From positions 2,155,503-2,219,502 of the forward strand of contig NZ_MPNU01000001.1 of assembly GCF_001896205.1 (NCBI RefSeq): a stretch of 64,000 nucleotides of DNA, read 5' to 3'. The DNA comes from Edwardsiella piscicida (GTDB taxonomy: Bacteria > Pseudomonadota > Gammaproteobacteria > Enterobacterales > Enterobacteriaceae). Under the pieces are notes generated by a model. It made no database searches. It had not been told where the DNA came from and worked only from the letters and a program-made list of their open reading frames with translations. The position numbers and the translations under genes were made by a program. Within the stretch, counting starts at the first letter, position 1; each line of letters starts with the position of its first letter. Of the stretch, positions 34,287 to 42,952 are shown piece after piece.

Positions 34287-34298
34287 CCTCTATAGAGG
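34287..34298. promoter_or_regulatory. palindromic operator candidate between C and Cox-like genes
   Basis: CCTCTATAGAGG is a perfect 12-bp palindrome in the 101-base gap between the divergent C repressor and Cox-like genes, the place of the P2 C operators. The gap must hold both the lytic and the lysogenic promoter. I see no second copy. Confidence 0.4.
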
Positions 34299-34367
34299 CT
34301 TGTTGAGTCGGTTTGATGCTATGCAGCAAACCTTGAATAAATGCGATTATCTGGAGATCTCAAGGTT

Positions 34368-34667
34368 ATGTCAACCAGTCAAGGTGAGAAGTTGCGGCTG
34401 ATTCGTTTCTCAGAACAGCTGAATAAGCAGCAATTTGTTGATTTAGTAGGAATTAACTACACAACATATTTGGGGTATGAGAGCGGTAAATCGCGAATGA
34501 CTTTAGATTCCGCGATCAAAATATTTGGGCACCCCAGGTTTCATAAGTACCAGGAGTGGTTCTTATATGACCGCACCGATCCAAGCCGAGGCCAGATAGC
34601 ACCGGCTCTCGCACACAATGGGCCTGGAGAAACTCAATCAGACCACTCCGGGAAACAGATTGGCTAA
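34368..34667 (+). CDS. C: immunity repressor C
   Basis: This 99-residue protein matches P2 C in length and layout. A helix-turn-helix lies in EQLNKQQFVDLVGINYTTYL followed by GYESGKSRMT, and the C-terminus (RGQIAPALAHNGPGETQSDH) closely follows the P2 C ending SGQIAPALAHFGQNET. It represses the early promoter and keeps lysogeny. ATG 34368 with aagg upstream is chosen over 34341. It is co-oriented with integrase. Confidence 0.93.
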   Translation: MSTSQGEKLRLIRFSEQLNKQQFVDLVGINYTTYLGYESGKSRMTLDSAIKIFGHPRFHKYQEWFLYDRTDPSRGQIAPALAHNGPGETQSDHSGKQIG

Positions 34668-34736
34668 CGATCTATAAGCATTACATTTTCACTATTTGTT
34701 ACCAGGATAGTGATCTGACTGTTGGAGGGATTTCTT

Positions 34737-35747
34737 ATGTCCGTTAAGAAACTCGAAGATGGTCGCTATGAAGTGGATGTAAGACCTCGGGGGCGCGACG
34801 GAAAGCGCATCCGTAGGAAGTTTGAACGCAAAGCCGATGCTCATGCTTTTGAGCGGAGCATCATTGCGAAGTACCAGAATCATGAATACCTGAACCGACC
34901 AGCAGATAAACGACGCTTAAGCGAATTTATAGCGCTTTGGTGGCAGCTTATCGGACGCAACAAGAGTTATGCAAATCGCCGTCTCAGTACCGCTAACTGC
35001 ATATGCACCGACATGGGGGATCCAATGATTTACCAGATTGATGCGAGAAGCCTAATTGATTACCGGGCCTATCGACTTGAAGAGGGGATCAAAGCGTCCA
35101 CTATCAACCATGATCTGTTTGCCCTCAGTGGCATATTTAAATCAATGGCAGAAATTGACGAATTTCATGGGGAAAACCCGGTAAGTGCAATCAAGGCACT
35201 AAAAGAGCCTAAAACCGAAATGACCTATCTGACACAAGAGGAGGTTGAGTGCTTGCTAGGGATGACGGCGGGTGATTACTACCGTATAGCCGTTTTACTC
35301 CTGGCTACCGGTGCTCGTTGGGGTGAGGCCTATCAACTTAAGGCTGAAAATATCGTCGGGAACCGGGTCATGTTCACTCTCACAAAAAACGGTGAACGGC
35401 GCGTTGTCCCGATCTCTGATGAGGTGGTCAACATTGTTAAAAACCGCAAGTCCGGGCGTTTGTTCCGCGTTAGTTATAAAACGTTCCGCCTGCGGATGAA
35501 AGCTGCAAAACCTAACCTGCCAGACGGGCAGGCAGCGCATGCTTTAAGGCATACCTTTGCAACACATTTCATGATGAAGGGCGGCAATATCATCGCACTG
35601 CAAAGAATTCTTGGGCATGCTGATATTTCACAGACGATGGTTTACGCACACTTTGCGCCTGACTATTTGCTTGATGCAGTGAACTATAACCCTCTCAGTG
35701 AAATGTCCACATTGTGTCCACACTCTGGAGGCAATATGGGGTTTTGA
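34737..35747 (+). CDS. int: P2-type tyrosine integrase
   Basis: This 336-residue tyrosine recombinase has an N-terminal arm-binding part (MSVKKLEDGRYEVDVRPRGR), a core-binding domain, and catalytic residues in GARWGEAYQ (Arg, near 191), HALRHTFATHF (His-x2-Arg, near 269) and TMVYAHFAP (Tyr, near 302), with LGHADISQT between. ATG 34737 follows a ggagg ribosome site. It ends 70 bases from attR. It catalyses insertion at the DUF305 copper promoter, an inference from the flanking repeats. Confidence 0.95.
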   Translation: MSVKKLEDGRYEVDVRPRGRDGKRIRRKFERKADAHAFERSIIAKYQNHEYLNRPADKRRLSEFIALWWQLIGRNKSYANRRLSTANCICTDMGDPMIYQIDARSLIDYRAYRLEEGIKASTINHDLFALSGIFKSMAEIDEFHGENPVSAIKALKEPKTEMTYLTQEEVECLLGMTAGDYYRIAVLLLATGARWGEAYQLKAENIVGNRVMFTLTKNGERRVVPISDEVVNIVKNRKSGRLFRVSYKTFRLRMKAAKPNLPDGQAAHALRHTFATHFMMKGGNIIALQRILGHADISQTMVYAHFAPDYLLDAVNYNPLSEMSTLCPHSGGNMGF

Positions 35748-35816
35748 GGGTCAGTTAAGTATCTAATTTATTGAATTGTCGCGGTATGTTACGATGCTGC
35801 GCCGCTTGAAATCCCA

Positions 35817-35836
35817 CCCCTAAGGGGAAGGTCAAG
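35817..35836. repeat. attR core, 20-bp direct repeat
   Basis: This is an exact copy of the attL core at 4614-4633. The TTGACC element is present here too, but no good -10 lies 19 bases from it on the prophage side, so this copy is probably not a working promoter. Confidence 0.85.
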
Positions 35837-35965
35837 GGGGCTTTCGCCGCACGCCCGGCGCCCGAGTCATATTCATTTCCGTTCTAACTGTTTACTTTAT
35901 ATTCTTTAGCGAGCTAACCGCGCCACGCTATAGTCCGGACTACCGCTCACTCACCCGGGCCCCTT

Positions 35966-36931
35966 ATGATCACGGACTCCCTACTGGATTTAATTGGCAA
36001 TACGCCGCTGCTGCGCCTATCGCGCTTCGACAGCGGCCCCTGCGAGCTGCTGCTAAAGCTGGAGAATCACAATCCCGGCGGCTCGATTAAGGATCGCGTC
36101 GCCCTGTCGATGATCAGCGCGGCGGAGCGCAGCGGCGCCCTGCGCCCCGGCGGAACCCTGATCGAGGCCAGCGCGGGCAATACCGGACTGGGGCTGGCGC
36201 TGATTGCCGCCCACCGGGGCTACCGCCTGATCCTGGTGGTGCCGGACAAGATGAGCGGAGAGAAGATCGCCCATCTGCGGGCGCTGGACGTCGACGTTCG
36301 GCTGACCCGCTCCGACGTGGGCAAAGGTCATCCTGACTACTATCAGGACTATGCCCGCCGCCTCGCCGAGCAGACGCCGGGCAGCCTGTATATCGACCAA
36401 TTCGCTAACCCGGCCAACCCCGCGGCCCACGAGGAGACCACCGCCCGCGAGCTCTGGCGCCAGACCGGTGGCCGGATCGACGCCATCGTGGTTGGCGTTG
36501 GCTCCGGCGGTACGCTCCACGGCCTGCACCGCTTCTTTTCCCGCTATTCGCCGCACACCCGCTTCATCCTCGCCGATCCCTGCGGATCGATCCTGGCCGA
36601 CGCGGTGCAGCACGGCCGCCACCGGGCGGCGGGCAGTTGGCTGGTCGAAGGGATCGGCGAGGACTTTATTCCCCCGCTGATGAAGACGGAGGCGATCAGC
36701 CAGGTCTACCGCATCCCGGATCGGGAGGCGATTGCCACCGCCCGCGCCCTGCTGAGCCGCGAAGGGGTGCTGGCCGGCTCCTCCACCGGCACCCTGCTCG
36801 CCGCGGCGCTGCGCTACTGTCAGGCGCAGCCCCGTGCTCAGCGCGTGGTGACCTTTGCCTGCGACAGCGGCAACAAGTATCTGTCCAAGATGTTTAACCC
36901 CCAGTGGCTCAGCCAAAACCAGCTGATTTAG
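35966..36931 (+). CDS. mccA: O-acetylserine-dependent cystathionine beta-synthase (cysteine synthase family)
   Basis: This 321-residue PLP enzyme would condense O-acetylserine with homocysteine to cystathionine. The PLP lysine is in NPGGSIKDRVAL near residue 41, the phosphate loop in VGVGSGGTLHG, and the motif EGIGEDFIPPLM is typical of the CBS branch rather than CysK. EASAGNTGLGLALIA is the Asn loop. It is 23 bases upstream of mccB, and the pair matches the B. subtilis mccA-mccB reverse transsulfuration operon. A plain cysteine synthase is the alternative. Confidence 0.82.
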   Translation: MITDSLLDLIGNTPLLRLSRFDSGPCELLLKLENHNPGGSIKDRVALSMISAAERSGALRPGGTLIEASAGNTGLGLALIAAHRGYRLILVVPDKMSGEKIAHLRALDVDVRLTRSDVGKGHPDYYQDYARRLAEQTPGSLYIDQFANPANPAAHEETTARELWRQTGGRIDAIVVGVGSGGTLHGLHRFFSRYSPHTRFILADPCGSILADAVQHGRHRAAGSWLVEGIGEDFIPPLMKTEAISQVYRIPDREAIATARALLSREGVLAGSSTGTLLAAALRYCQAQPRAQRVVTFACDSGNKYLSKMFNPQWLSQNQLI

Positions 36932-36954
36932 CCCACCGTTGTTAAGGAGACGCC

Positions 36955-38097
36955 ATGCGTCAGTTTGCGACCCAAAGCGTACACAGCGGCAGCCATGACG
37001 ACGCCTATGGCGCGGTAATGCCGCCGATTTATGCCACCTCAACCTTTGCCCAGCGCGCGCCGGGCGAGCACCGCGGCTTTGAATACGCCCGTAGCGGCAA
37101 CCCCACGCGCCAGGCGCTGGAGCAGGCCATCGCCGAGCTGGAGGGGGGACGACAGGGCTATGCCTTTGCCTCTGGGCTGGCGGCTATCGCCACGGTGCTG
37201 GAGCTGCTGGACAGCGGCAGCCACATCATCGCGCTGGACGACGTCTACGGCGGCACCTGGCGCCTGCTGGAGTGCGTGCGCAGTCGCAGCGCCGGGCTGC
37301 AGGTCAGCTGGGTGAGCCCCGACGACCTGGCGGGAATCGAGGCCGCCATTCGGCCACAGACCAAGATGATCTGGGTAGAGACGCCGACCAATCCCCTGCT
37401 GAAGCTGGCGGATCTGCGCGCCATCGCCGCGCTGGCGCAGCGCCACGATCTGCTCTGCGTCGCCGACAATACCTTTGCCTCTCCGGCGCTGCAGCGGCCG
37501 CTGGAGAGCGGGTTTGATATCGTCGTGCACTCGGCCACCAAGTACCTCAACGGTCACTCCGACGTACTGGCCGGGCTCGCCGTGGTGGGCGACAACCCGC
37601 CGCTGGCCGAGCGTCTGGCCTATCTGCACAACGCCCTCGGCGCCGTACTTGACCCGTTCAGTAGCTTCCTGACGCTGCGCGGGATCCGCACCCTGGCCCT
37701 GCGCATGGAGCGCCACAGCACCAATGCGAGCGCGCTGGCGCAGTGGCTGGCGCAGCACCCGAGCGTCGAGCGCGTCTACTATCCCGGCCTGCCAAGCCAC
37801 CCGCAGTACGCGCTGGCGCAGCGGCAGATGCACCACCCCGGCGGCATCATCTCCTGCGTGCTGCGCGGCGATGCCGAACAGGTCGCTCAGCGCATCGGGC
37901 GGCTGCGTCTGTTTACCCTGGCCGAGAGCCTGGGCGGCGTGGAGAGCCTGGTCTGTCAGCCCTTCAGCATGACCCACGCCTCGATCCCGCTGACGCAGCG
38001 GCTGGCGCGCGGCATCGTTCCCCAGCTCATCCGCCTGTCGGTCGGTATCGAAGATGTCGCCGATCTGCAGGCAGACCTCGCACAGGCGCTCGACTGA
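36955..38097 (+). CDS. mccB: cystathionine gamma-lyase / homocysteine gamma-lyase
   Basis: This 380-residue PLP enzyme of the Cys/Met metabolism family would cleave cystathionine to cysteine, 2-oxobutyrate and ammonia. Diagnostic stretches are IYATSTFAQRAPGEHRGFEYAR (in part), SGNPTRQALE, YGGTWRLLE, VETPTNPLLKLAD and the PLP lysine in HSATKYLNGHSD near residue 196. ATG 36955 follows aaggag. With mccA it lets the cell make cysteine from homocysteine. A 16-bp hairpin covers its stop codon. Confidence 0.87.
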   Translation: MRQFATQSVHSGSHDDAYGAVMPPIYATSTFAQRAPGEHRGFEYARSGNPTRQALEQAIAELEGGRQGYAFASGLAAIATVLELLDSGSHIIALDDVYGGTWRLLECVRSRSAGLQVSWVSPDDLAGIEAAIRPQTKMIWVETPTNPLLKLADLRAIAALAQRHDLLCVADNTFASPALQRPLESGFDIVVHSATKYLNGHSDVLAGLAVVGDNPPLAERLAYLHNALGAVLDPFSSFLTLRGIRTLALRMERHSTNASALAQWLAQHPSVERVYYPGLPSHPQYALAQRQMHHPGGIISCVLRGDAEQVAQRIGRLRLFTLAESLGGVESLVCQPFSMTHASIPLTQRLARGIVPQLIRLSVGIEDVADLQADLAQALD

Positions 38098-38111
38098 GCG
38101 CCTGTGCGAGG
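38076..38111 (+). terminator. 16-bp perfect hairpin over the mccB stop codon
   Basis: CCTCGCACAGGCGCTC (38076-38091) and its exact complement (38096-38111) form a 16-bp stem with loop GACT, and the stop codon lies in the loop and stem. No T run follows, so it may be an mRNA-stabilising 3' structure more than an intrinsic terminator. Confidence 0.6.
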
Positions 38112-38127
38112 AGCCGTAATGAAACAA

Positions 38128-38149
38128 GCGGCCATCCTCCGATGGCCGC
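38128..38149 (-). terminator. Rho-independent terminator of the decarboxylase gene
   Basis: On the minus strand a 9-bp stem (GCGGCCATC and complement) with a 4-base loop is followed by TTGTTTCATT. It lies 8 bases after the stop codon of the ThDP decarboxylase. Confidence 0.7.
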
Positions 38150-38157
38150 CCCGCGCC

Positions 38158-39804
38158 TCAGGCGGAGTAGAGCGACGTCAGCGCGCCGTGCATCTTCTCC
38201 AGCAGCTCAGAGGTGACATACTTATCGGTGACGACCTCGATATAGGCGCCGCAGTCACCGGCTTCGGCATGGCGGATCGCCTCATCCAGCGCCTCGCAGG
38301 TGGTCACCCGGGCGGTAAACCAATCGCGGCAGCCCAGCCCCGCCGGCAGTTGACTGTAGTCCCACTGCGCCAGATCGTTGTAGTAGATGTCGCCGTCCTT
38401 GCACAGCATACGCTCGACCAGATAACCGCTGTTGTTCACCACAAAGATCAGCGGCTTCAGGCCAAAGCGATAGAACTGGCCGATCTCCTGCGCCGTCATC
38501 TGGTGCGAGCCTTCGCCGGTGATCAGAATGGTGCGCTTCTCCGGCTCCGCCATCGCTACGCCGAATGCCGCCGGCGTCGCCCAGCCGATGGAGCCCCACA
38601 GGGTCTGCTGATAAAATACGGCGCCCTGCGGCATCTGGGCGAACGCCAGCCCCATGGAGGTGGTGCCGGTCTCCGCCACCAGCCGATCGTTCGGCTTCAG
38701 CATCTGCTGCCAGCGTGCGTAGAGATACTCCGCGGTCAGCTTGCCGCTGCCGCTCACCGCGGGGATCCCCTGCACCGTCGGCATATCGTGACGGCGGGCC
38801 CGGCGGGTCACCCGCCCCACCAGTCCGTTCAGCACATCCTTCATCAGCACGTTTTCATAGACCGCCTTACCGATACGGACCGACTCCGGCTCTACGCTGA
38901 TGCACTGCGCCTCGTCCAGGTTCGAGGTAAACGCCCCGGTGTTAAAGTCGCTCATGATGGTGCCGATTTGCAGTACGCAATCGCTGCTCTCCACAAACTG
39001 GCGTACCCGTTGGTCCATCAGCTGACCGACATACATCCCAACGTAGTTCGGATGGGACTCATCGATCACGCACTTATCCATCATCATGGTGGCAAACGGC
39101 AGGTTAGCGGCGTCGATCAGCGCCGTCGCCGCCTTCTGTGCGCCGTGGCGGGCCAGATAAATCCCCGGCAGCGCGCAGACGCTATCGCTGTTATTCAGCC
39201 GCTCGGCGATAACATCGATCACCGCGTTCAGGGTCAGCGGATCGCTGACGGGGGCTACCGGCTGCGGCGCGGCGCTCGCCACGATCGGCATCGTGGCGTA
39301 ATCGCTGGGGAAAGCCATATACACCGGCTTACGGTAGCGCAGCGCCGCCGCGATCAGACGCTCGGTCTCGGCGATGCAGTTTTCCGGCGTCATAATGGCG
39401 CGGGCGCAGACAAAGGAGGCCGTGGCCTCATAGAACGCCGTAAAGTAGCCGTTGCCCAGCGTATGGTGCACCCGCTCCCCCTGCGCCTGGACGTGGCTGG
39501 CCGGCATGCCGACCAGATGAAACAGCGTGACCGACTCGGCGCAGGCGCCGGCGATGCCGTTTATTGCGCTCAGCTCACCCACGCCAAAGGTGGTGCTCAG
39601 CGCGGCCAGGCCCTGGGTGCGGGCATAGGCATCGGCCGCATAGGCGGCGTTCAGCTCATTACAGTTGCCTATCCAGCGCAGGCGTTTGTCCGCACAGATG
39701 GCATCCTCAATCGGGAAGGCGTAATCCCCCGGAACGCCGAAAATGTCATGAATACCCAACTCATATAGCCGTGACAGCACATATTCGATAACCGTTGTAG
39801 ACAT
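38158..39804 (-). CDS. ThDP-dependent 2-oxo-acid decarboxylase (indolepyruvate/pyruvate decarboxylase family)
   Basis: This 548-residue cytoplasmic enzyme would decarboxylate a 2-oxo acid to an aldehyde. The N-terminal FGVPGDYAF and NELNAAYAADAYAR (catalytic Glu near residue 50), TTFGVGELSAINGIAG and GERVHHTLGNG follow IpdC. The thiamine-diphosphate site is GEGSHQMTAQEIGQFYRFGL near residue 430, with GEGS in place of the usual GDGS, then VVNNSGYLVERML. Substrate is uncertain between indolepyruvate, phenylpyruvate and pyruvate. It stands alone, convergent with mccB. Confidence 0.85.
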   Translation of the reverse strand: MSTTVIEYVLSRLYELGIHDIFGVPGDYAFPIEDAICADKRLRWIGNCNELNAAYAADAYARTQGLAALSTTFGVGELSAINGIAGACAESVTLFHLVGMPASHVQAQGERVHHTLGNGYFTAFYEATASFVCARAIMTPENCIAETERLIAAALRYRKPVYMAFPSDYATMPIVASAAPQPVAPVSDPLTLNAVIDVIAERLNNSDSVCALPGIYLARHGAQKAATALIDAANLPFATMMMDKCVIDESHPNYVGMYVGQLMDQRVRQFVESSDCVLQIGTIMSDFNTGAFTSNLDEAQCISVEPESVRIGKAVYENVLMKDVLNGLVGRVTRRARRHDMPTVQGIPAVSGSGKLTAEYLYARWQQMLKPNDRLVAETGTTSMGLAFAQMPQGAVFYQQTLWGSIGWATPAAFGVAMAEPEKRTILITGEGSHQMTAQEIGQFYRFGLKPLIFVVNNSGYLVERMLCKDGDIYYNDLAQWDYSQLPAGLGCRDWFTARVTTCEALDEAIRHAEAGDCGAYIEVVTDKYVTSELLEKMHGALTSLYSA

Positions 39805-40317
39805 AATAAATTCCCGTTTTATCAGATTGTTCAGTAGGCGTTGGTGCTTTATCGATAGTATTTGGCCGGAGGAAAAATAATAACAACCAGTTATTTTCGT
39901 TAGGGCTATAGGAAAAATATATTTGTATTACTAATTAACCTTTACTGATACGGGGACAAATAAAGTCACGTTTCGCCATCGCCTCGCGCGCGCCCCCGTA
40001 CGACGCGCCGCCCGACCCAACCGGTGACGATAATCACACGAAATCCCCGCGTGACGCGGCCTGCACGTCGCGGCGACGCGGTGTGCCCCGCCAGCGCCCC
40101 TACGGCGCCGGGTCGCCCTGAGCGCGCCGCACATATCGAGCGCTACGCTATGCCTTAGCGTTATTCTAGATAGGCCAAAAGATAATCACAGCCCGTAATG
40201 CTAAATCGCGTAACGGTTCCCCGTGCCACTATCTTATTCTGGTAAAAATAGATAAAAATCGACGTCCGTTTTCCACGCCCGCAGAAAAAGACAACGCCGC
40301 CGACGTAAGCGGCCATA
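39805..40317. other. 513-bp intergenic region
   Basis: The region lies upstream of the ThDP decarboxylase and downstream of opgC. The left part (39805-39960) is AT-rich and should hold the decarboxylase promoter; the middle (39970-40130) is very GC-rich with no gene of convincing composition. I see no RNA gene or repeat. Confidence 0.5.
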
Positions 40318-41550
40318 TCAGTTAGGAACAAGCCGCCGCAGAATACCGAAGCGGGCCATCAGCCACAGCACCGCCAGCGCCAGTCCGTGGGTCAACGTAT
40401 TCTCCAGCCAGGCATGCTGCCAGAGGCCGAAGCGCACCCACTGACTGATCGCCATCACGACGTACAGATGCAAAATAAAGACATACAGCGAGTTCTGCCC
40501 CATCAGAATAAAAAACCAGCCGACGGCGCGGCTGATCGGCAGCCACAGATAGCTCAGCAGCAGATACAGGGCCAGCAGCAGGCAGGCGTCGTTCACCACC
40601 CGCAGCAGCCCCAGCTCATTCTTTCCCGCCAGCACGTTGTTGATATAGTCAAAGCGGTAGTCGGGCAGCACGTGCAGAAAGAAGCGGGCGGGGATAAAGG
40701 GGTTGGTATTATTCTGGATCACGAAGAACAGCACCAGAAATATGACCATCATCAGGCCGATCACCCGTTTGCCGGGCCGCGTTTTCGCCAGCGACTGCAG
40801 CTCGCTTTTATACCAGCCGCACATCACCCCCAGCGTATAGATAAACTGCCAGGCCAGCGGGGGAAAGGCATACTCGAACTGCGCATCGATAATATCCACG
40901 GGATACAGCTGATAGGCGATGTACAGCTCCAGCGAAATGATAAACAGCGCGCCGCCGTACCCCCGCTGCAGCATCCACACCACCAGCGGCGTCCCCAGCA
41001 GCAGATAAAAATAGAGCCCCAGGATCTGCGTCTGCTGCGGCCCTATCTGTAAAAAGAGGATCTGGTTAAGCCAGGCTTCGCGCGACTGCGCGGCAATCGG
41101 ATAGAGGGAATAGATCAGCTCATCGTGACGTTGGGTAAAATGGGTTACCTCAAAGCTATTGAGCCACGGTAGCTGGCTGAGGGCCAACACCGACACAATG
41201 ATCACGATATTCACCGCATACAGCGTCACCGCCCGGCGCAGCAGGGAGTAGGAGACGGTCGGCATATCGCTGTGCTGCAGCTGGCGGCGCTTCGTCTGCC
41301 CCAGCACAAAGCCGGACAGAATGACAAAGATTTCGGCGCCGGTGGTAAAGCCAAAGCGCTCTGAGGTAAACAGGTTAAAGACAGAGATAATCTCAACGTG
41401 CGTGACGATCATCAGCATCAGCGCAATGCCGCGCATAAAGTCGATGCGCAGATCGCGCGGGCCGTCCGGCACATAGCGCCAGCGGCGCAGATACCCCAGC
41501 CCCCTCACCCCTTCTCTGCGTATCCCCGTCATCAGCATGGCACTCTTCAT
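40318..41550 (-). CDS. opgC: OpgC-family membrane acyltransferase
   Basis: This 410-residue inner-membrane protein has about ten transmembrane segments. The start of the domain, DLRIDFMRGIALMLMIVTHVE, and the following EIFVILSGFVLGQ are typical of OpgC_C acyltransferases, which succinylate osmoregulated periplasmic glucans. It is 110 bases downstream of the pyruvoyl decarboxylase on the same strand. It is apart from mdoGH, so another glycan could be its target, possibly the one made by the synthase locus at 44986. Confidence 0.8.
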   Translation of the reverse strand: MKSAMLMTGIRREGVRGLGYLRRWRYVPDGPRDLRIDFMRGIALMLMIVTHVEIISVFNLFTSERFGFTTGAEIFVILSGFVLGQTKRRQLQHSDMPTVSYSLLRRAVTLYAVNIVIIVSVLALSQLPWLNSFEVTHFTQRHDELIYSLYPIAAQSREAWLNQILFLQIGPQQTQILGLYFYLLLGTPLVVWMLQRGYGGALFIISLELYIAYQLYPVDIIDAQFEYAFPPLAWQFIYTLGVMCGWYKSELQSLAKTRPGKRVIGLMMVIFLVLFFVIQNNTNPFIPARFFLHVLPDYRFDYINNVLAGKNELGLLRVVNDACLLLALYLLLSYLWLPISRAVGWFFILMGQNSLYVFILHLYVVMAISQWVRFGLWQHAWLENTLTHGLALAVLWLMARFGILRRLVPN

Positions 41551-41661
41551 CCACTCCGCGTCGCCGCCCTCTTTGCAGTGTAGAAACAGAGTGAAAAAAA
41601 GCCAACTTACGCGGGCGGCGCGGAGTGCCGCAGGAGACGCCCCGACACTCTGCGCCGGCGA

Positions 41662-42927
41662 TCAGCCGACGATCGTCGCCAAGCGATGATTGACCGGAAT
41701 ATTGTAGCTCTCCAGACCCGGCGTCTGGCCCCCGAGATCGAACTCGATATTGACCTGCGGCCCGAAGAACAGGCAGTGGGTCGAGCCGCCAAAGTGGAAC
41801 ATCCCTATCTGTTCGCCCTTCTTGACATGCTGCCCTTCATACACCGTCACATCGCAGGTGGAGACCTCGGCCATTCCGACCGCCATAAAGCAAAACAGTC
41901 CAATTTTGGGATTATCCGCCTGAATGAAGACCAGCGCGCGGGTGGCCAGCTCGGTGATATAGCCCTGAGAGGCATTCGGCCCGGCGGCGTCGTCGCCCTC
42001 GCTGAGGGTCTCGGAGTAGTAGCTGCCGGGGATCACACGCACCTTGACCACCTTACCGGAGAGCGGCGCGTGCCAGCGATGGTAGCTCAGCGCGCTGAGG
42101 AAGGCCTGATAGACGGTGCCGCCGACAAAGTGGCTGACCAGCGCATCGTTATCCATCATAAACTGCAGCGCGTAGGGCTGTGACTTGATCCAGAACCGAT
42201 CGCGCAGCTGGACACGGCGGGCCAGGCGGTAGGGCGCCGACTCGCACGCATTGACGATCACGTCGTCATTGTCCGGCTCCGCGACAGGCCGCACCCCCTC
42301 GCGAAACTGACGGGTAAAGAAATTATCCCATGAGGTAAAGCCATAGTGCGGCAGCGTGGGATCGCAGATAAAGTCCGAGGCAAAGGTCGGCATTGCCCTG
42401 CGCGCATCCTCGCCAAACCAGCCGGAGCGCGGATCCTCGCTCAGTACGTAGGTGCTGTCGGCGGAGCTAAGGAACACGGCCCACGCGTCAAGGATCGTTT
42501 TGATATGCTGGTTGATGCGTGCATCCAGAAAACCGCTCCAGCCGCCCTGCGTTGCCATCGACCAGTTAAGAATGGCGTTAAACGGAAAGCCCACCAGCCC
42601 GCTCTCATCAAACTCTGGCGCATGGGTCATAATCACATTCATCAGCGCGAGCATATGCTGGTAATCGCGCACCTGGGGTAATCCCACCGGGGAAAGAGGG
42701 TGATCTTTTTCCGATACCTGATCAAACATCTGCGTAAACAGCATAAATGCTTTAGGGTCGTTTTCAATAAACTGTTTAAACGATGCAATAACCGGCAGCA
42801 GCGGCCCCGTTTGCTGCTCGGCCTTATTCATGATCTTTAGCATCCAGCTGTGAAGCGTCCGCTGATCAGAGGGCATCCATTTCCCTACCGTGTAGGTCTT
42901 TTTACAGGGTTTAGCGTTACTATTCAT
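41662..42927 (-). CDS. pyruvoyl decarboxylase of the phosphatidylserine decarboxylase superfamily, probable amino-acid decarboxylase
   Basis: This 421-residue protein is much longer than bacterial Psd and has no N-terminal membrane segment. The self-cleavage motif FHFGGSTHC lies near residue 380; cleavage before Ser would give a beta chain of about 380 residues and a 40-residue pyruvoyl alpha chain. SALSYHRWHAPLSGKVVKV is the catalytic His region. The long N-terminal part (KWMPSDQRTLHSWMLKIM, GFPFNAILNWSMATQGG) resembles the PSDC domain found in fungal PsiD-type tryptophan decarboxylases. It is 25 bases after an amine antiporter gene. An amino acid as substrate is inferred; which one is unknown. 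Confidence 0.78.
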   Translation of the reverse strand: MNSNAKPCKKTYTVGKWMPSDQRTLHSWMLKIMNKAEQQTGPLLPVIASFKQFIENDPKAFMLFTQMFDQVSEKDHPLSPVGLPQVRDYQHMLALMNVIMTHAPEFDESGLVGFPFNAILNWSMATQGGWSGFLDARINQHIKTILDAWAVFLSSADSTYVLSEDPRSGWFGEDARRAMPTFASDFICDPTLPHYGFTSWDNFFTRQFREGVRPVAEPDNDDVIVNACESAPYRLARRVQLRDRFWIKSQPYALQFMMDNDALVSHFVGGTVYQAFLSALSYHRWHAPLSGKVVKVRVIPGSYYSETLSEGDDAAGPNASQGYITELATRALVFIQADNPKIGLFCFMAVGMAEVSTCDVTVYEGQHVKKGEQIGMFHFGGSTHCLFFGPQVNIEFDLGGQTPGLESYNIPVNHRLATIVG

Positions 42928-42952
42928 AACAACCTCACTATTAATGGGTGGA

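Larger units (their letters stand above)
4614..35836. mobile_element. P2-like (Peduovirus-type) prophage, about 31.2 kb
   Basis: The element is bounded by a perfect 20-bp direct repeat at 4614-4633 and 35817-35836. Integrase lies next to the right repeat, and ogr and D next to the left one, as in P2. Tail, head, lysis, terminase, portal, replication A, Cox-like and C repressor genes are all present in recognisable P2 form. Two departures from P2 are visible: FI-FII-E-T-U is on the opposite strand to the flanking tail genes, and the A-to-cos interval holds an unfamiliar two-gene cassette. E, U and V carry single-base frameshifts. Base composition is lower in GC than the host on both sides. Confidence 0.95.

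Noticed and set aside
35817-35836. attR as a second active copper promoter facing into the prophage
   Set aside because: The -35 and dyad are there but no -10-like sequence lies 19 bases away.
38104-39768. A 554-codon open frame on the plus strand opposite the ThDP decarboxylase
   Set aside because: It is the complement of a clear enzyme with cofactor motifs. Its low-complexity, His/Arg/Gly-rich product is typical of antisense frames in GC-rich DNA.
39931-40134. A 67-codon minus-strand frame in the intergenic region after opgC
   Set aside because: No ribosome site, Arg-rich composition as expected by chance in GC-rich DNA, and no recognisable feature.
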